Translations under genes and position numbers: made by a program
Notes under the pieces: model-generated
Databases searched by the model: none
What the model was told of the DNA's origin: nothing
Seen by the model: only the letters and a program-made list of their open reading frames with translations
Assembly (NCBI GenBank): GCA_913009875.1
Contig: CAJVYS010000015.1
Location: 1 to 42,596, forward strand
From: an uncultured Gammaproteobacteria bacterium
Lineage (GTDB): Bacteria; Pseudomonadota; Gammaproteobacteria; SZUA-152
DNA: 42,596 nt
Direction of reading: 5' to 3'
In this document: one piece after another, positions 10,586-20,420 of the stretch
Layout: the number at the start of each line of letters is the position of its first letter
How positions within the stretch are numbered: position 1 is the stretch's first letter

Positions 10586-10886
10586 GTGCCGCGCGTCCGT
10601 GGTTGAAAGCCGGAAAGGATACCACAGCCGTCTCGCTTGTTGCCGGGTGGGAACGCCGTATCAGGTAGAGAAATTGTGGCTCGGTTGAAGTGGTGCAGAG
10701 CGCCACGGGATATGTGCTACCGCAGAGCGGTGCCACAAGTTCAAAAATATCTGAAAACTCATTGTGCGGCTTCAGCCGCGAACAGTATTTGAAATGATCT
10801 TCGCGGCTGAAGCGGCTCCCACAGTGTATTTAACCGATAGCCTCTGTGTGGTGGAAGACAATAAATATCGCAGGCATGGCCCGCTC
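10586..10886. other. spacer between pabB and pabC
   Basis: No gene is visible. It holds the repeats at 10763-10823 and 10868-10890; the rest (about 10600-10760) shows no clear feature. Confidence 0.65.
10763..10823. repeat. dispersed inverted repeat (GGAGCGGCTTCAGCCGCGAA type), degenerate copy
   Basis: The right arm, TTCGCGGCTGAAGCGGCTCC plus CACA, nearly matches the perfect copy at 39496-39559. The left arm, CGGCTTCAGCCGCGAA, lacks a few bases. Confidence 0.8.
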
Positions 10887-10890
10887 CTAC
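10868..10890. repeat. dispersed repeat (GGCATGGCCCGCTCCTAC type), copy 2
   Basis: One base differs from the copy at 8631-8654 over the shared segment. The pabB stop codon (10887-10889) falls inside this repeat. Confidence 0.75.
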
Positions 10891-12224
10891 CTGTCCCACT
10901 GCAGATTTGGACGCTGCTCCAGCGCCAGCAGCAAACCGCGCGCCTTGGCACGGGTCTCTTCCAGCTCGCGTTCAGGCACCGAGTCGGCGACGATGCCGCC
11001 TCCCGCACGCAGGCTGAGGGCTTGTCCGTGTTTCACGATAGTTCGAATCAGAATATTGAGGTCAAGGCTGCCGTCACGGTTGAGGTAGCCCATGGATCCG
11101 GTGTAGGCACCACGTCCTTCCCCTTCCAGTTCACTAAGAATTTCCATGCAGCGCACCTTGGGACAGCCGGTGATGGTGCCGCCGGGAAACACGGCACGGA
11201 TCACCTCGCCCGGGGTAATACCGGGATGTAGGCGGCCACAGACGTTGGAGACGATATGGTGCACATGGGCATAGCTCTCCAACACCATCAGCTCATCCAC
11301 CTTCACCGTGCCGGGGGTACAGATGCGGCCGAGGTCGTTGCGCTCCAGGTCGATGAGCATAATATGTTCAGCGCGCTCCTTGGGGTGGGTTAGCAACTCG
11401 TCCTGCAGGGCGCGATCCTCTTGCGCCTCGGTGTTGCGCGGGCGGGTACCGGCGATGGGACGGGTGTCGACACGATCACCGCGCACCCGCACCAGCCGCT
11501 CGGGAGAGGAGCTGATGATGGCGGCGTCGCCATACAGGGCCAGACCGGCAAAGGGTGCGGGATTGTGGCGGCGCAGGCGGCGATAGATGTCGGCCGGGCA
11601 GGTGTCACTGGCCAATTCACCGCGCCAGGGGCGCGACAGGTTCACCTGAAACACGTCGCCTTCGACGATGTAGTGCTTGCAGCGCCGCACACCGGCGAGA
11701 TACGGCGCCGGGTCGGCCTCGTGCAGGGTAAGTTGCAGGGGCGCCGGGGCATCCTGTGTGACGACCGTCGCCGGCAGTGCCTCGATATCGGCCTGCACTT
11801 GCGCCAGTTGTTCGGGCTGCTCGGCCACCAGCAGCAGGCCGCCGCGTTGGTGGTCGCGGATCACGGCGGCGGGGATTCGGGTAGCGAAGGCCACGGGCAG
11901 ACCATCGGTGGCGGGGGTCAATTGTAGGCACGGTTCGATCTGCGCGGCCAGTTCGTAGCCCAAGTAGAGAAACCAGCCGCCGCGGAAGGGGATGTTGGCA
12001 TCATCCGCCACAGGCGCGGATTCGTGCTGCCAGGCGACATCCAGCTCGGCGAGAAAATCCCCGTCAGCGGCACTGCTCAGGGTCTCGCCAGGCAGGGCGA
12101 AGAGGATGTCGTAACGGGCATCGCCGCCACGAGCGACGCTCTCCAGTAGGAAGGGATAGCGCTCGGGATGGGCTTCGTGCAGGGCCAGCAGATCAAGATT
12201 ATCGAGGAAGCGGGTATGCGGCAT
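10887..12224 (-). CDS. pabB: aminodeoxychorismate synthase component I (TrpE/PabB family)
   Basis: A 445-residue chorismate-utilising enzyme that aminates chorismate with the glutaminase PabA. The N-terminal GWFLYLGYELAAQIEP segment and the C-terminal chorismate-binding domain are present: YIVEGDVFQVNLSRPW, EHIMLIDLERNDLGRI, FPGGTITGCPKVR, and YTGSMGYLNRDG with LRAGGGIVADS. Proximity to pabC supports PabB. The active-site motif is PIAGT at 256-260, with alanine at 258 where E. coli PabB has its catalytic lysine (PIKGT); alanine there is typical of anthranilate synthase. The assignment therefore rests on context, and a TrpE-like or dual activity is possible. Confidence 0.85.
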   Translation of the reverse strand: MPHTRFLDNLDLLALHEAHPERYPFLLESVARGGDARYDILFALPGETLSSAADGDFLAELDVAWQHESAPVADDANIPFRGGWFLYLGYELAAQIEPCLQLTPATDGLPVAFATRIPAAVIRDHQRGGLLLVAEQPEQLAQVQADIEALPATVVTQDAPAPLQLTLHEADPAPYLAGVRRCKHYIVEGDVFQVNLSRPWRGELASDTCPADIYRRLRRHNPAPFAGLALYGDAAIISSSPERLVRVRGDRVDTRPIAGTRPRNTEAQEDRALQDELLTHPKERAEHIMLIDLERNDLGRICTPGTVKVDELMVLESYAHVHHIVSNVCGRLHPGITPGEVIRAVFPGGTITGCPKVRCMEILSELEGEGRGAYTGSMGYLNRDGSLDLNILIRTIVKHGQALSLRAGGGIVADSVPERELEETRAKARGLLLALEQRPNLQWDR

Positions 12225-12285
12225 GTCGGCGCGGCTGGCCTCGGTCGTCGGAGACGGAGCGTCGCTTGCGCGCCGCCCGCGCGAA

Positions 12286-13542
12286 TCAATCCGGCTTGCG
12301 GAGCTCTGGCTTACAAAACACCAGGGTACCGTTGGTACCGCCGAAGCCGAAGGAATTGGACAGGGCCACGTCGATCTTCATCTCGCGCGCCTGATGCGGC
12401 ACGTAGTCGAGGTCGCAATCCTCGTCGGGGTTGTCCAGATTGATAGTCGGCGGGGCCACCTGATCGCGGATGGCCAGCACCGTGAACACCGCCTCGATGC
12501 CACCAGCGGCGCCGAGCAGATGGCCGGTCATGGACTTGGTGGAACTCATGGCCAGCTTGCCAGCATGGGCGCCGAAGGCGACCTTCACGGCATCGGTCTC
12601 GCCCTTGTCACCGGCGGGGGTGGAGGTGCCATGGGCGTTGATGTAATCCACCTCGGCGGTATCAATGCCGGCATTCTTCAGCGCCGCCACCATACAGCGC
12701 GCCGCACCCTCGCCGCCCGGGGATGGAGAGGTCATGTGATAGGCATCGCCGCTCATGCCGAAGCCGGCGACCTCGGCGTAGATGGTCGCGTCGCGGGCCC
12801 TGGCTTGTTCGTACTCTTCCAGTACCACCACACCGGCGCCGTCGCTGAGCACGAAGCCGTCACGGTCCTTGTCCCACGGACGGCTGGCCGCTTGCGGGTC
12901 GTCGTTACGCGTGGACAGCGCGCGCGCGGCGGCAAAGCCACCCAGGCCGGTGGGGCTGGTGGCCATCTCGGCACCACCGGCGATCATCACGTCGGCGTCG
13001 CCGTATTCGATCAGGCGCGCAGCATCGCCGATGGAATGGGTGGCGGTGGCGCAGGCGGTGGTGATGGCGTAGTTGGGGCCCTTCATGCCATACAAGATGG
13101 ACAGGTTGCCGGAGATCATGTTGATGATGTTGCTGGGTACGAAGAAAGGCGAGATCTTGCGCGGACCTCCCTTGAGGAAGGCCGCATAGCCCTCCTCAAT
13201 ACCGCCCAGGCCACCGATGCCGGAGCCGATGGCGACGCCGATGCGCTCGGCGTTTTCGTCGGTGATTTCCAGTCCGGCATCCCTGATGGCCTGGATGCCC
13301 GCAGCCACGCCATAGTGGATGAAGGGCGCCATCTTGCGGGCGTCCTTGGGCTTCATGTAGTCCGTGATGTCAAAGTCCTTCACCGAGCCACCGAAGCGCA
13401 CAGAAAAATCGCTAACATCAAAATGAGTGATGGGCGCGATGCCGCTCTTGCCTGCCAGGATATTGGCCCAGGAATCCACCACGTTTCCGCCCATGGGGGA
13501 AACCATGCCCAGACCGGTGATAACGACACGTCGTTTCGTCAC
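12286..13542 (-). CDS. fabF: 3-oxoacyl-ACP synthase II
   Basis: A 418-residue thiolase-fold condensing enzyme that elongates acyl-ACP with malonyl-ACP. The nucleophile is C164 in [10 protein letters not shown], with catalytic histidines in [11 protein letters not shown] and [11 protein letters not shown] and the conserved [11 protein letters not shown] near the C-terminus. Length is nearly that of E. coli FabF (413). It follows acpP in the usual order; a hairpin with a downstream U-rich run lies between them, so part of acpP transcription probably ends before fabF. Confidence 0.97.
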   Translation of the reverse strand: MTKRRVVITGLGMVSPMGGNVVDSWANILAGKSGIAPITHFDVSDFSVRFGGSVKDFDITDYMKPKDARKMAPFIHYGVAAGIQAIRDAGLEITDENAERIGVAIGSGIGGLGGIEEGYAAFLKGGPRKISPFFVPSNIINMISGNLSILYGMKGPNYAITTACATATHSIGDAARLIEYGDADVMIAGGAEMATSPTGLGGFAAARALSTRNDDPQAASRPWDKDRDGFVLSDGAGVVVLEEYEQARARDATIYAEVAGFGMSGDAYHMTSPSPGGEGAARCMVAALKNAGIDTAEVDYINAHGTSTPAGDKGETDAVKVAFGAHAGKLAMSSTKSMTGHLLGAAGGIEAVFTVLAIRDQVAPPTINLDNPDEDCDLDYVPHQAREMKIDVALSNSFGFGGTNGTLVFCKPELRKPD

Positions 13543-13654
13543 GGAAATAACCTCACTTTAGGGTCGAATTCAGCCCAATGACCGACAGCGGTCATGCACA
13601 TTCAGCCCCGTCCCGGCGGCTCCGAGGCAAGGCTTAAAAGCAACATAACAACAA

Positions 13655-13688
13655 AAGGCCGCTGCCACCAAATCGGGCTAGCGGCCTT
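13655..13688 (-). terminator. probable (partial) terminator after acpP
   Basis: On the minus strand AAGGCCGCT pairs with AGCGGCCTT across a 16-base loop and is followed by TTTGTTGTT. It lies 19 bases beyond the acpP stop and would let acpP be expressed more strongly than fabF. Confidence 0.65.
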
Positions 13689-13707
13689 ACAGCTGATGCG
13701 GAAAGGA

Positions 13708-13947
13708 TCAGCTATCTTTGTGTGCGTTGATGTAATCCGTCGCCTGCTGAACCGTGGTGATCTTCTCGGCGTCCTCGTCAGGAATTTCGGTCTCGAACTC
13801 TTCCTCAAGGGCCATCACCAGTTCCACGGTATCCAGGGAATCGGCACCAAGATCGTCAACGAAGGAGGACTCGGCGGTGACTTCCTCCTCTTTCACGCCA
13901 AGCTGCTCTACGACGATTTTCTTGACTCGTTCTTCAATGGTGCTCAT
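13708..13947 (-). CDS. acpP: acyl carrier protein
   Basis: A 79-residue acidic protein with the phosphopantetheine attachment serine S37 in [19 protein letters not shown]. It carries growing acyl chains for the fab enzymes, for PlsX and for other acyl transfer steps. A strong ribosome binding site (GGGAGGA) precedes the ATG. It has its own likely promoter at 14002-14030 and a terminator-like hairpin downstream, matching the high separate expression known for acpP. Confidence 0.98.
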   Translation of the reverse strand: MSTIEERVKKIVVEQLGVKEEEVTAESSFVDDLGADSLDTVELVMALEEEFETEIPDEDAEKITTVQQATDYINAHKDS

Positions 13948-14001
13948 TTTGGATAAATCCTCCCAATGGTTTACTTTGACAGCCCGTAGGCCGCGGTCGG
14001 T

Positions 14002-14030
14002 ATTCTAGTGAAAAGCCAGTCCGGTTACAA
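14002..14030 (-). promoter_or_regulatory. candidate sigma-70 promoter for acpP
   Basis: Reading the minus strand, TTGTAA (14030-14025) and TAGAAT (14007-14002) are separated by exactly 17 bases. The site lies about 55 bases upstream of the acpP ATG in the fabG-acpP gap. Confidence 0.55.
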
Positions 14031-14110
14031 GCATAAAAAAGCCTGCAGAAGAACTCGCAACTTATTGATAAATATACAAATTCAAAAAATACACCAATAA
14101 TTGATGCGGT

Positions 14111-14866
14111 TTAGCCCATGTACAGGCCGCCATTTACATGCAGCGTGTCGCCCGTAATGTAAGCCGCCTTCGGCGAGGCCAGAAAGGCCACGGCAGCGGC
14201 GATCTCCTCGGGCTGGCCCAGGCGCCCCAGGGGAATGCCCTTGAGTAACGCCGCTTTCTGCGCATCCGCCAGGGCACGAGTCATGTCCGTGTCGATGAAG
14301 CCCGGCGCCACCGCATTGACGGTAATGCCGCGCGCGCCCACTTCGCGGGCCAGCGACTTGGTGAATCCGATCAGACCGGCCTTGGCGGCGGCATAGTTGG
14401 TCTGCCCGGCATTGCCGGCGGCACCCACCACCGAGCTGATGCTGATGATGCGGCCTTTGCGCGCCTTCATCATGCCACGCAGCACAGCCTTGGACAGGCG
14501 GAAGACGGAGGTCAGATTGGTGTCGATGATGTCATTCCACTCGTCATCCTTCATACGCATCAGCAGGTTGTCACGGGTGATGCCCGCATTGTTGACGAGG
14601 ATGGAGGGGGCGCCGAACTGTTCCTGAATGGCGGTCAACAAGGCATCGACGGAGGCCTGCGCGGTGACGTTAAGCACCATGCCGGCACCGCTGACGCCGT
14701 TTTCCTTCAGCGTGTCGCCGATGGCCGTGGCGCCCTTTTCCGAGGTCGCGGTACCGATAACCATGGCGCCCTGGGCGCCCAACTCCAGCGCAATAGCCTG
14801 ACCAATACCGCGACTGGCACCGGTAACGAGGGCAATCTCGCCCTGCAGAATTTCGTTGTCAGGCAT
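14111..14866 (-). CDS. fabG: 3-oxoacyl-ACP reductase
   Basis: A 251-residue short-chain dehydrogenase that reduces 3-oxoacyl-ACP with NADPH. TGASRGIGQAI binds the cofactor, NNAGITRDNLLMRM is the family signature, and the catalytic Ser-Tyr-Lys are in SISSVVGAAGNAGQ and TNYAAAKAG. The start at 14866 (MPDNEILQGE) has the ribosome binding site GGGGGAGAG inside the end of fabD; the longer frame to 14989 only translates fabD out of frame. It begins two bases after the fabD stop. Confidence 0.97.
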   Translation of the reverse strand: MPDNEILQGEIALVTGASRGIGQAIALELGAQGAMVIGTATSEKGATAIGDTLKENGVSGAGMVLNVTAQASVDALLTAIQEQFGAPSILVNNAGITRDNLLMRMKDDEWNDIIDTNLTSVFRLSKAVLRGMMKARKGRIISISSVVGAAGNAGQTNYAAAKAGLIGFTKSLAREVGARGITVNAVAPGFIDTDMTRALADAQKAALLKGIPLGRLGQPEEIAAAVAFLASPKAAYITGDTLHVNGGLYMG

Positions 14867-14868
14867 TG

Positions 14869-15806
14869 CTACTCTCCCCCCATTGCGCCCAGTGCCTTGG
14901 CCAGACTGTCCGCATCCTGGGTGACCTGCGTCCCCATACCCTTGTTGATTCGCTTGTTGAGGCCGGCCAGCACCTTGCCCGGCCCACATTCAACGACGTT
15001 GTCGACACCCAGCCCAGACAGAGCCTGAATGGTCTCCACCCAGCGCACCGGGCTGAACAGTTGGCGCTTCAGCGCCGTGCGGATGACGTCGGCATCGCTC
15101 TCGGCGGCCACATCCACATTATTGTAGACGGAAATCGCCGGCACCCTGAATTCAATACCGGCCATACGCTCGGCCAGCATCGAAGCCGCCGGCAGCATCA
15201 GGCTGCAGTGCGACGGCACGCTCACCGGCAGTACCAACGCACGCTTGGCGCCTACGGCCTTGGCCAGTTCCACGGCACGCTCGACGGCGGCCTTGTGGCC
15301 GGCCACCACCACCTGTCCGGGGGAATTAAAGTTCACCGCGGAGACCACCTCGCCTTGTGCCACCTGCTCGCAGACCTCAATCACCTTCGCGTCATCCAGC
15401 CCCAGAATTGCCGCCATGGCGCCAACGCCGGCGGGCACCGCCTCCTGCATGTAACGGCCACGATCAGCACCAGACTCACCGCATCGGCCAGTGACAGACT
15501 GCCGGCGGCCACCAGGGCGGTGTATTCACCCAGACTGTGACCGGCCATAGCCACCGGCTGCGCCCCAGCCTGCGCCTGCCACACGCGGTAAACGGCAATG
15601 CCGGCGGCGAGCATGGCCGGCTGGGTGATGTGAGTCTGATTCAGTTCCTCAGCGGGGCCTTCCTGCACGATCTTCCACAGATCATAACCCAGCGCCTCGG
15701 AGGCCTCAGTGAAGGTCTCCGCCACCTGCGCATGCTGCGCGGCGAGGTCGGCAAGCATGCCGACGGACTGGGAACCCTGACCGGGGAAGATGAATGCAAA
15801 TGACAT
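14869..15806 (-). CDS. fabD: malonyl-CoA:ACP transacylase, frameshifted as assembled
   Basis: The two halves of FabD lie in different frames. The N-terminal half (from MSFAFIFPGQGSQ) includes the active serine S91 in GHSLGEYTAL and stays correct to SLADAVSLV (residue 113). The remainder resumes at GRYMQEAVPAGVGAM and includes the catalytic histidine in VPSHCSLM and GPGKVLAGL. Restoring one base at about 15466-15467 would give SLV-R-DRGRYMQEAV and a 312-residue protein, the normal family length. FabD loads malonyl groups onto ACP and is normally essential, so a sequencing or assembly error is more likely than a dead gene. It lies between fabH and fabG in the standard order. Confidence 0.9.
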
Positions 15807-15875
15807 GTGTATCTAACTCCTCAGGTTGTCAGGCTGGACGGCGCGATGATTGACCTACAGCCTCAAGTCTCAAGC

Positions 15876-16832
15876 CTAATAACGAAGCAGGGCTGAACCC
15901 CAGGTGAAACCACCGCCGAATGCCTCCAGCAGCAGTGTATCGCCGCGCTGAATGCGGCCATCACGCACCGCCACGTCCAGCGCCAGGGGCACGGAGGCGG
16001 CGGAGGTGTTGCCGTGTTCCTGCACCGTGGTGACGACGTGATCCATGGACATTTTCAGTTTGCGTGCAGTGGCCTTGATGATGCGGATGTTGGCTTGATG
16101 CGGTACCAGCCAGTCGATATCGGACTTCTGCATGTTATTGGCGGCGAGGGTTTCATCGACAATGCGCCCGAGGGTATTGACCGCCACCTTGAAGACTTCG
16201 TTGCCCTGCATGGTGATGTACACCTCGCCGTTCAGGCCCTCGGACACGCCACCACTGGTCGATAACAGCTCTTTATACCGGCCGTCGGCATGCAGATGGG
16301 TGGAGAGAATACCCGGCTCGTCGCTGGCGGACAGCACCACCGCCCCGGCACCGTCACCGAACAGCACACAGGTATCGCGGTCAGTCCAGTCGACGATGCG
16401 AGACAGGGTCTCGGCACCGACCACCAGGGCATTTGTGTGTGTGCCGCTGCGGATGAACTTATCCGCCACGCTGAGGGCATAGACGAAACCGGTGCACACG
16501 GCCTGAATATCGAAGGCGGTGCAGCCATAGATGCCCAACCGCTCCTGTAGCAGGCAGGCGGTGCTGGGGAAAACCCGGTCGGGGGTAGTAGTGGCGACGA
16601 TGATCAGATCAATCTCACTGCAGCCAATACCAGCCGCATCCAATGCCGCACGCGAGGCCTTTTCGGCCAGATCACAGGTAGTTTCACCCTCAGCGGCGAC
16701 ATGGCGCTTTTTGATACCGGTGCGATCCGTGATCCACTGATCCGAGGTCTCGACCATCTCTTCGAGGTCGTGGTTAGTCAATATTTTTTCCGGCAGATAG
16801 CCGCCGGTACCGCTGATTCGCGAATGGATCAC
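15876..16832 (-). CDS. fabH: 3-oxoacyl-ACP synthase III
   Basis: A 318-residue condensing enzyme that starts fatty acid synthesis from acetyl-CoA and malonyl-ACP. The Cys-His-Asn triad is visible: C113 in [11 protein letters not shown], the histidine in VPHQANIRI and the asparagine in EHGNTSAAS. Length matches E. coli FabH (317). Its ATG overlaps the plsX stop by four bases, pointing to translational coupling, and fabD starts 69 bases after its stop. Confidence 0.97.
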   Translation of the reverse strand: MIHSRISGTGGYLPEKILTNHDLEEMVETSDQWITDRTGIKKRHVAAEGETTCDLAEKASRAALDAAGIGCSEIDLIIVATTTPDRVFPSTACLLQERLGIYGCTAFDIQAVCTGFVYALSVADKFIRSGTHTNALVVGAETLSRIVDWTDRDTCVLFGDGAGAVVLSASDEPGILSTHLHADGRYKELLSTSGGVSEGLNGEVYITMQGNEVFKVAVNTLGRIVDETLAANNMQKSDIDWLVPHQANIRIIKATARKLKMSMDHVVTTVQEHGNTSAASVPLALDVAVRDGRIQRGDTLLLEAFGGGFTWGSALLRY

Positions 16833-17857
16833 GCCGTCTGCCTCTCACTGAGCAGCGCTTCCAGGTGCTTACTGATGCGCTTGGGTACGTTCTTTTCGAC
16901 TTCCTTTACCGCTTCACGAATGGCATAGGTGAAGGCCAGCACATCGGCGCCGCCATGGCTCTTGACTACGATACCCTGCAGACCCAGCAGGCTAGCGCCG
17001 TTATAGCACCGCGGATCGATACGTCGACGCAGGGCCTTCAACACCGGCAACGCCACCAACGCCGCCATGCGGGTCAACAGATTACGGTTGAACTCTTCCT
17101 TCATCGCATTGCTGATCATCTTCGCCACACCTTCGGAGGTCTTCAGCGCCACGTTACCGACGAAGCCGTCACAGACCACCACATCCACGCTTCCCTTGTA
17201 GATGTCGTCACCTTCAACAAAACCAATGTAATTCAGGCTGCTGTTTGTCAGCAGGCGCGCAGCCTCTTTGACACGCTCATTGCCCTTCACTTCCTCTTCA
17301 CCAATGTTCAACAGACCCACGGTCGGTGACTCCAGGTTCTCAACCGCACTGGTCAGCACCGAACCCATGACGGCAAATTCGAGCAGGTTTTCAGCGCTGG
17401 TGTCCACATTGGCGCCTAGATCCAGCATATGCGTCGGCCCGTTTATTGCCGGCAGGGCACTGCAAATGGCTGGCCGATCGATGCCCGGCAGCATCTTCAG
17501 CACGAAGCGCGCCGTGGCCATCAGGGCCCCGGTATTGCCCGCGCTGACGCAGGCATGGGCCTCGCCGGACTTGACCAGATTAATGGCCACACGCATGGAT
17601 GAATCTTTTTTGCCACGCAGGGCCAGGGAAGGCTTATCATCCATTTCCACTTTCTGCGAGGCGTGTTGCAGGCGCAGGTTTGGGCCAGTGCTGGCATTGT
17701 GCGAGGCCAGCTCCTGCTCCAGTACCGTCTTATCACCCACCAGTACGATAATAAGGTAGGGTGTCTTGGCCAGCACCTGCAGGGCGGCAGGGACAACAAC
17801 GGCGGGACCAACGTCTCCCCCCATGGCATCCAGGGCGATGGTTACATTTTCACTCAT
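16829..17857 (-). CDS. plsX: phosphate acyltransferase PlsX
   Basis: 342 residues from ATG 17857 ([18 protein letters not shown]); it converts acyl-ACP to acyl-phosphate for phospholipid synthesis. Family segments include [46 protein letters not shown] and [15 protein letters not shown]. The ORF extends in frame to 17998, but the extra N-terminus is not conserved-looking and the chosen start matches the family. It sits between rpmF and fabH as in most gammaproteobacteria. Confidence 0.95.
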   Translation of the reverse strand: MSENVTIALDAMGGDVGPAVVVPAALQVLAKTPYLIIVLVGDKTVLEQELASHNASTGPNLRLQHASQKVEMDDKPSLALRGKKDSSMRVAINLVKSGEAHACVSAGNTGALMATARFVLKMLPGIDRPAICSALPAINGPTHMLDLGANVDTSAENLLEFAVMGSVLTSAVENLESPTVGLLNIGEEEVKGNERVKEAARLLTNSSLNYIGFVEGDDIYKGSVDVVVCDGFVGNVALKTSEGVAKMISNAMKEEFNRNLLTRMAALVALPVLKALRRRIDPRCYNGASLLGLQGIVVKSHGGADVLAFTYAIREAVKEVEKNVPKRISKHLEALLSERQTA

Positions 17858-18000
17858 AGAATCAGGATTCTTGCAGCGATAAGCACTGCGAAAAAGGGAG
17901 CTGGCGCAACCAACTGTCGTCGGAAGAGAGGAAGACACTCGGGGCAGGTTGTCAGGGAGTAACGACGGGGGTGAAACACCCCCGCCGCCGGGTGACAAAC

Positions 18001-18183
18001 TTATTCGTCATCCTTAGTATTGACAACCTTGCGACCACGATAGTAGCCATCGCTGCTGACGTGGTGACGACGGTGTGTCTCGCCAGTGGTCGGCTCTACA
18101 GACAGGGTCGGGCCGGTCAGGGCATCGTGCGAACGGCGCATGCCGCGGCGGGAAGGGGTCACTTTATTCTGTTGAACGGCCAT
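18001..18183 (-). CDS. rpmF: 50S ribosomal protein L32
   Basis: A 60-residue basic protein with the L32 pattern: [38 protein letters not shown] and GYYRGRKVV. It lacks the zinc cysteines, as usual for proteobacteria. The DUF177 gene is immediately upstream and plsX downstream, the standard arrangement linking ribosome and lipid synthesis. Confidence 0.97.
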   Translation of the reverse strand: MAVQQNKVTPSRRGMRRSHDALTGPTLSVEPTTGETHRRHHVSSDGYYRGRKVVNTKDDE

Positions 18184-18211
18184 CGTTAATTCCTCATCTA
18201 TTCAGTGTCTA

Positions 18212-18739
18212 TCAGTCGTTATGTTCTTTCTTCAATTCGGCCAGCACTGCAAAGGGATTCTCCCGCTGCGGTGCAACCTCATCCTGCTCGTTCTGCCCAA
18301 CCCGCGCATCTGCCGCCGGGCAGTCCTTCATTTCATGCAGCGCCACCAGAGGTAACGCCAGAATCAGCTCATCTTCCACGATGTCCGCGGCAGTCATCGG
18401 CTCATCCGAGATCAACAGCGGATCGTAGTTGTCAGGCAGCGACTCCGCCTGCTTCTGCGTGCGCACGATACCCAGGTGAACATCGACGCTCACCGACATA
18501 TCCATCGCCTGCATGCAGCGTTGGCATTGCAGTTGCAATACCGCTGCAAGACGGCCCATCACCCTGGGTTGGCCGACCTCATCTTTATCAAAATGAAGGC
18601 TGACATCCACTCCCCCCTTTCCGTTCTGGAGAGACTGACATAATCTATCCAGACGCGATAAAGGCAACTGCCCTGTGAGGGTACGCCCTTTCTCGGCCAG
18701 CGAGAGTGGCTCGATTAATTCGCCAAGGTGATCCGACAT
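18212..18739 (-). CDS. yceD: DUF177 (YceD) protein
   Basis: A 175-residue protein with the DUF177 core: LQLQCQRCMQAM (CxxC), a central acidic segment and PLVALHEMKDC, ending with ENPFAVLAELKKE. YceD-like proteins sit before rpmF and have been associated with rRNA accumulation and ribosome biogenesis; a molecular function is not established from this sequence. It is 28 bases upstream of rpmF and probably cotranscribed with it. Confidence 0.93.
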   Translation of the reverse strand: MSDHLGELIEPLSLAEKGRTLTGQLPLSRLDRLCQSLQNGKGGVDVSLHFDKDEVGQPRVMGRLAAVLQLQCQRCMQAMDMSVSVDVHLGIVRTQKQAESLPDNYDPLLISDEPMTAADIVEDELILALPLVALHEMKDCPAADARVGQNEQDEVAPQRENPFAVLAELKKEHND

Positions 18740-18963
18740 AAACGCGCCATGATATAAGCAATCTCGATTGCTGTCAAAATGAAAAACAATAATTTCAATG
18801 CAGCCAGCGGCTTAGATGACTATACTTGCGAGAAAATCGGCTTATTACCTTGATGGAGTACTCGTCGTAAAATGAAACCACGGTCGAGCCGTTTCTGCCG
18901 CCGGATGCCGGTAACCACTCGCCCACAATCATTCACTTTAGGTCCGTCACACAAGGCGACTGC

Positions 18964-20382
18964 ATGATAAAAAAGATACTTATAGCCAACCGCGGGGAAA
19001 TCGCAGTGCGCATTGTACGCGCCTGTGCCGAGGCCGGCATCAAATCCGTGGCAGTCTATACCGAAGCCGATCGCTATTCGCTGCACGTCAAAAAAGCCGA
19101 CGAATCATACAGCCTGGGACCGGACTCTGTCGCGGGCTATCTGAATGCCCACCACATCGTCAACATCGCCGTCGCCGCCGGCTGTGACGCCCTGCATCCC
19201 GGCTATGGCTTTCTGTCAGAAAACCCGCAACTGGCGAAGATCTGCGCCCGACGCAATATCCGCTTCATCGGCCCCAGCGAAGAAGTCATCCGCCGCCTGG
19301 GCGACAAGGTAGAGGCCCGTGCGGCGATGATTGCGGCCGGCGTGCCGGTCACGCCCGGCAGCGACGGCAATCTGGTCAATGCGGAAGAGGCGCTGGCCTG
19401 CGCCGAAAAAATCGGCTACCCAGTGATGCTGAAGGCCACCTCCGGCGGCGGCGGTCGTGGCATCCGTCGCTGCGCCAATGCCGAGGAGTTGCGCCCAAAC
19501 TATGATCGCGTGGTCTCTGAAGCCAGCAAGGCCTTCGGCAGTACCGACGTGTTTCTGGAAAAATGCATCGACACCCCCCGTCACATCGAAGTGCAGATTC
19601 TCGCCGACAGCCACGGCAATGTCATCCATCTGTTCGAGCGCGACTGCTCCATCCAGCGCCGCCACCAGAAGCTGATCGAGATCGCCCCCTCCCCGCAGCT
19701 GACGGACGAGCAACGCCGCTTTATTGGTGAACAGGCCGTTAAGGCGGCACAGATCGTCGGCTACGAAAACGCCGGCACCGTGGAGTTTCTGCTCGACAAA
19801 AACGATAACTTCTATTTCATGGAAATGAATACCCGCTTGCAGGTGGAACACACCATCACCGAACAAATTACCGGCGTGGATATCGTGCAGGAACAAATTC
19901 GCATCGCCGCCGGCCTGAAACTGCGCTACCAGCAGTCCGACATTCAGCGACGTGGCTATGCCATGGAATTCCGCATTAACGCCGAAGACCCGCAGAACGA
20001 CTTCCTGCCCAGCTTCGGCCGCGTCACACGTTACTTTGCCCCCGGCGGCCCCGGCGTGCGCACCGATGCCGCCATTTATACGGGTTATGAAATTCCGCCC
20101 CATTACGACTCCATGTGCGCCAAGCTCATCGTCTGGGCGCTGGACTGGGATTCACTGCTGGACCGTGCCGAACGCGCCCTGCAAGACATGGGTGTCTACG
20201 GCGTAAAAACCACCATTCCTTATCACCTGGAGATCATTCGATCCGCACAGTTCCAGAGCGGGCACTTTGACACCTCCTTTGTCGAACAACACCCGGAGCT
20301 GGCGCACTATTCGGTGCATCGCTCATCGCGCAATATCGCCGCCGCTATCGGCGCCGCGGTTGCCGCACACCTCGGTTTATAA
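18964..20382 (+). CDS. pycA: biotin carboxylase subunit of pyruvate carboxylase
   Basis: A 472-residue ATP-grasp enzyme that carboxylates biotin using ATP and bicarbonate. Domains are the N-terminal IANRGEIAVRI, the glycine-rich KATSGGGGRGIRR, the catalytic MEMNTRLQVEHTITEQITG and the C-terminal MEFRINAEDP lid region. It is followed after 38 bases by the biotinylated carboxyltransferase gene, so it most likely serves pyruvate carboxylation to oxaloacetate, not acetyl-CoA carboxylase. A four-subunit sodium-pumping decarboxylase is unlikely because no oadB or oadG is adjacent. Confidence 0.9.
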   Translation: MIKKILIANRGEIAVRIVRACAEAGIKSVAVYTEADRYSLHVKKADESYSLGPDSVAGYLNAHHIVNIAVAAGCDALHPGYGFLSENPQLAKICARRNIRFIGPSEEVIRRLGDKVEARAAMIAAGVPVTPGSDGNLVNAEEALACAEKIGYPVMLKATSGGGGRGIRRCANAEELRPNYDRVVSEASKAFGSTDVFLEKCIDTPRHIEVQILADSHGNVIHLFERDCSIQRRHQKLIEIAPSPQLTDEQRRFIGEQAVKAAQIVGYENAGTVEFLLDKNDNFYFMEMNTRLQVEHTITEQITGVDIVQEQIRIAAGLKLRYQQSDIQRRGYAMEFRINAEDPQNDFLPSFGRVTRYFAPGGPGVRTDAAIYTGYEIPPHYDSMCAKLIVWALDWDSLLDRAERALQDMGVYGVKTTIPYHLEIIRSAQFQSGHFDTSFVEQHPELAHYSVHRSSRNIAAAIGAAVAAHLGL

Positions 20383-20420
20383 ATCAGCCCTAGCTAGAAA
20401 GAACAACAGGAACGCAGACC

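Noticed and set aside
12223-13581. 452-codon plus-strand ORF opposite fabF
   Set aside because: Low-complexity Gly/His-rich translation with no domain; fabF on the other strand is unambiguous.
17858-17998. Longer plsX start at 17998
   Set aside because: Extra residues are not family-like, while [15 protein letters not shown] matches the normal start.
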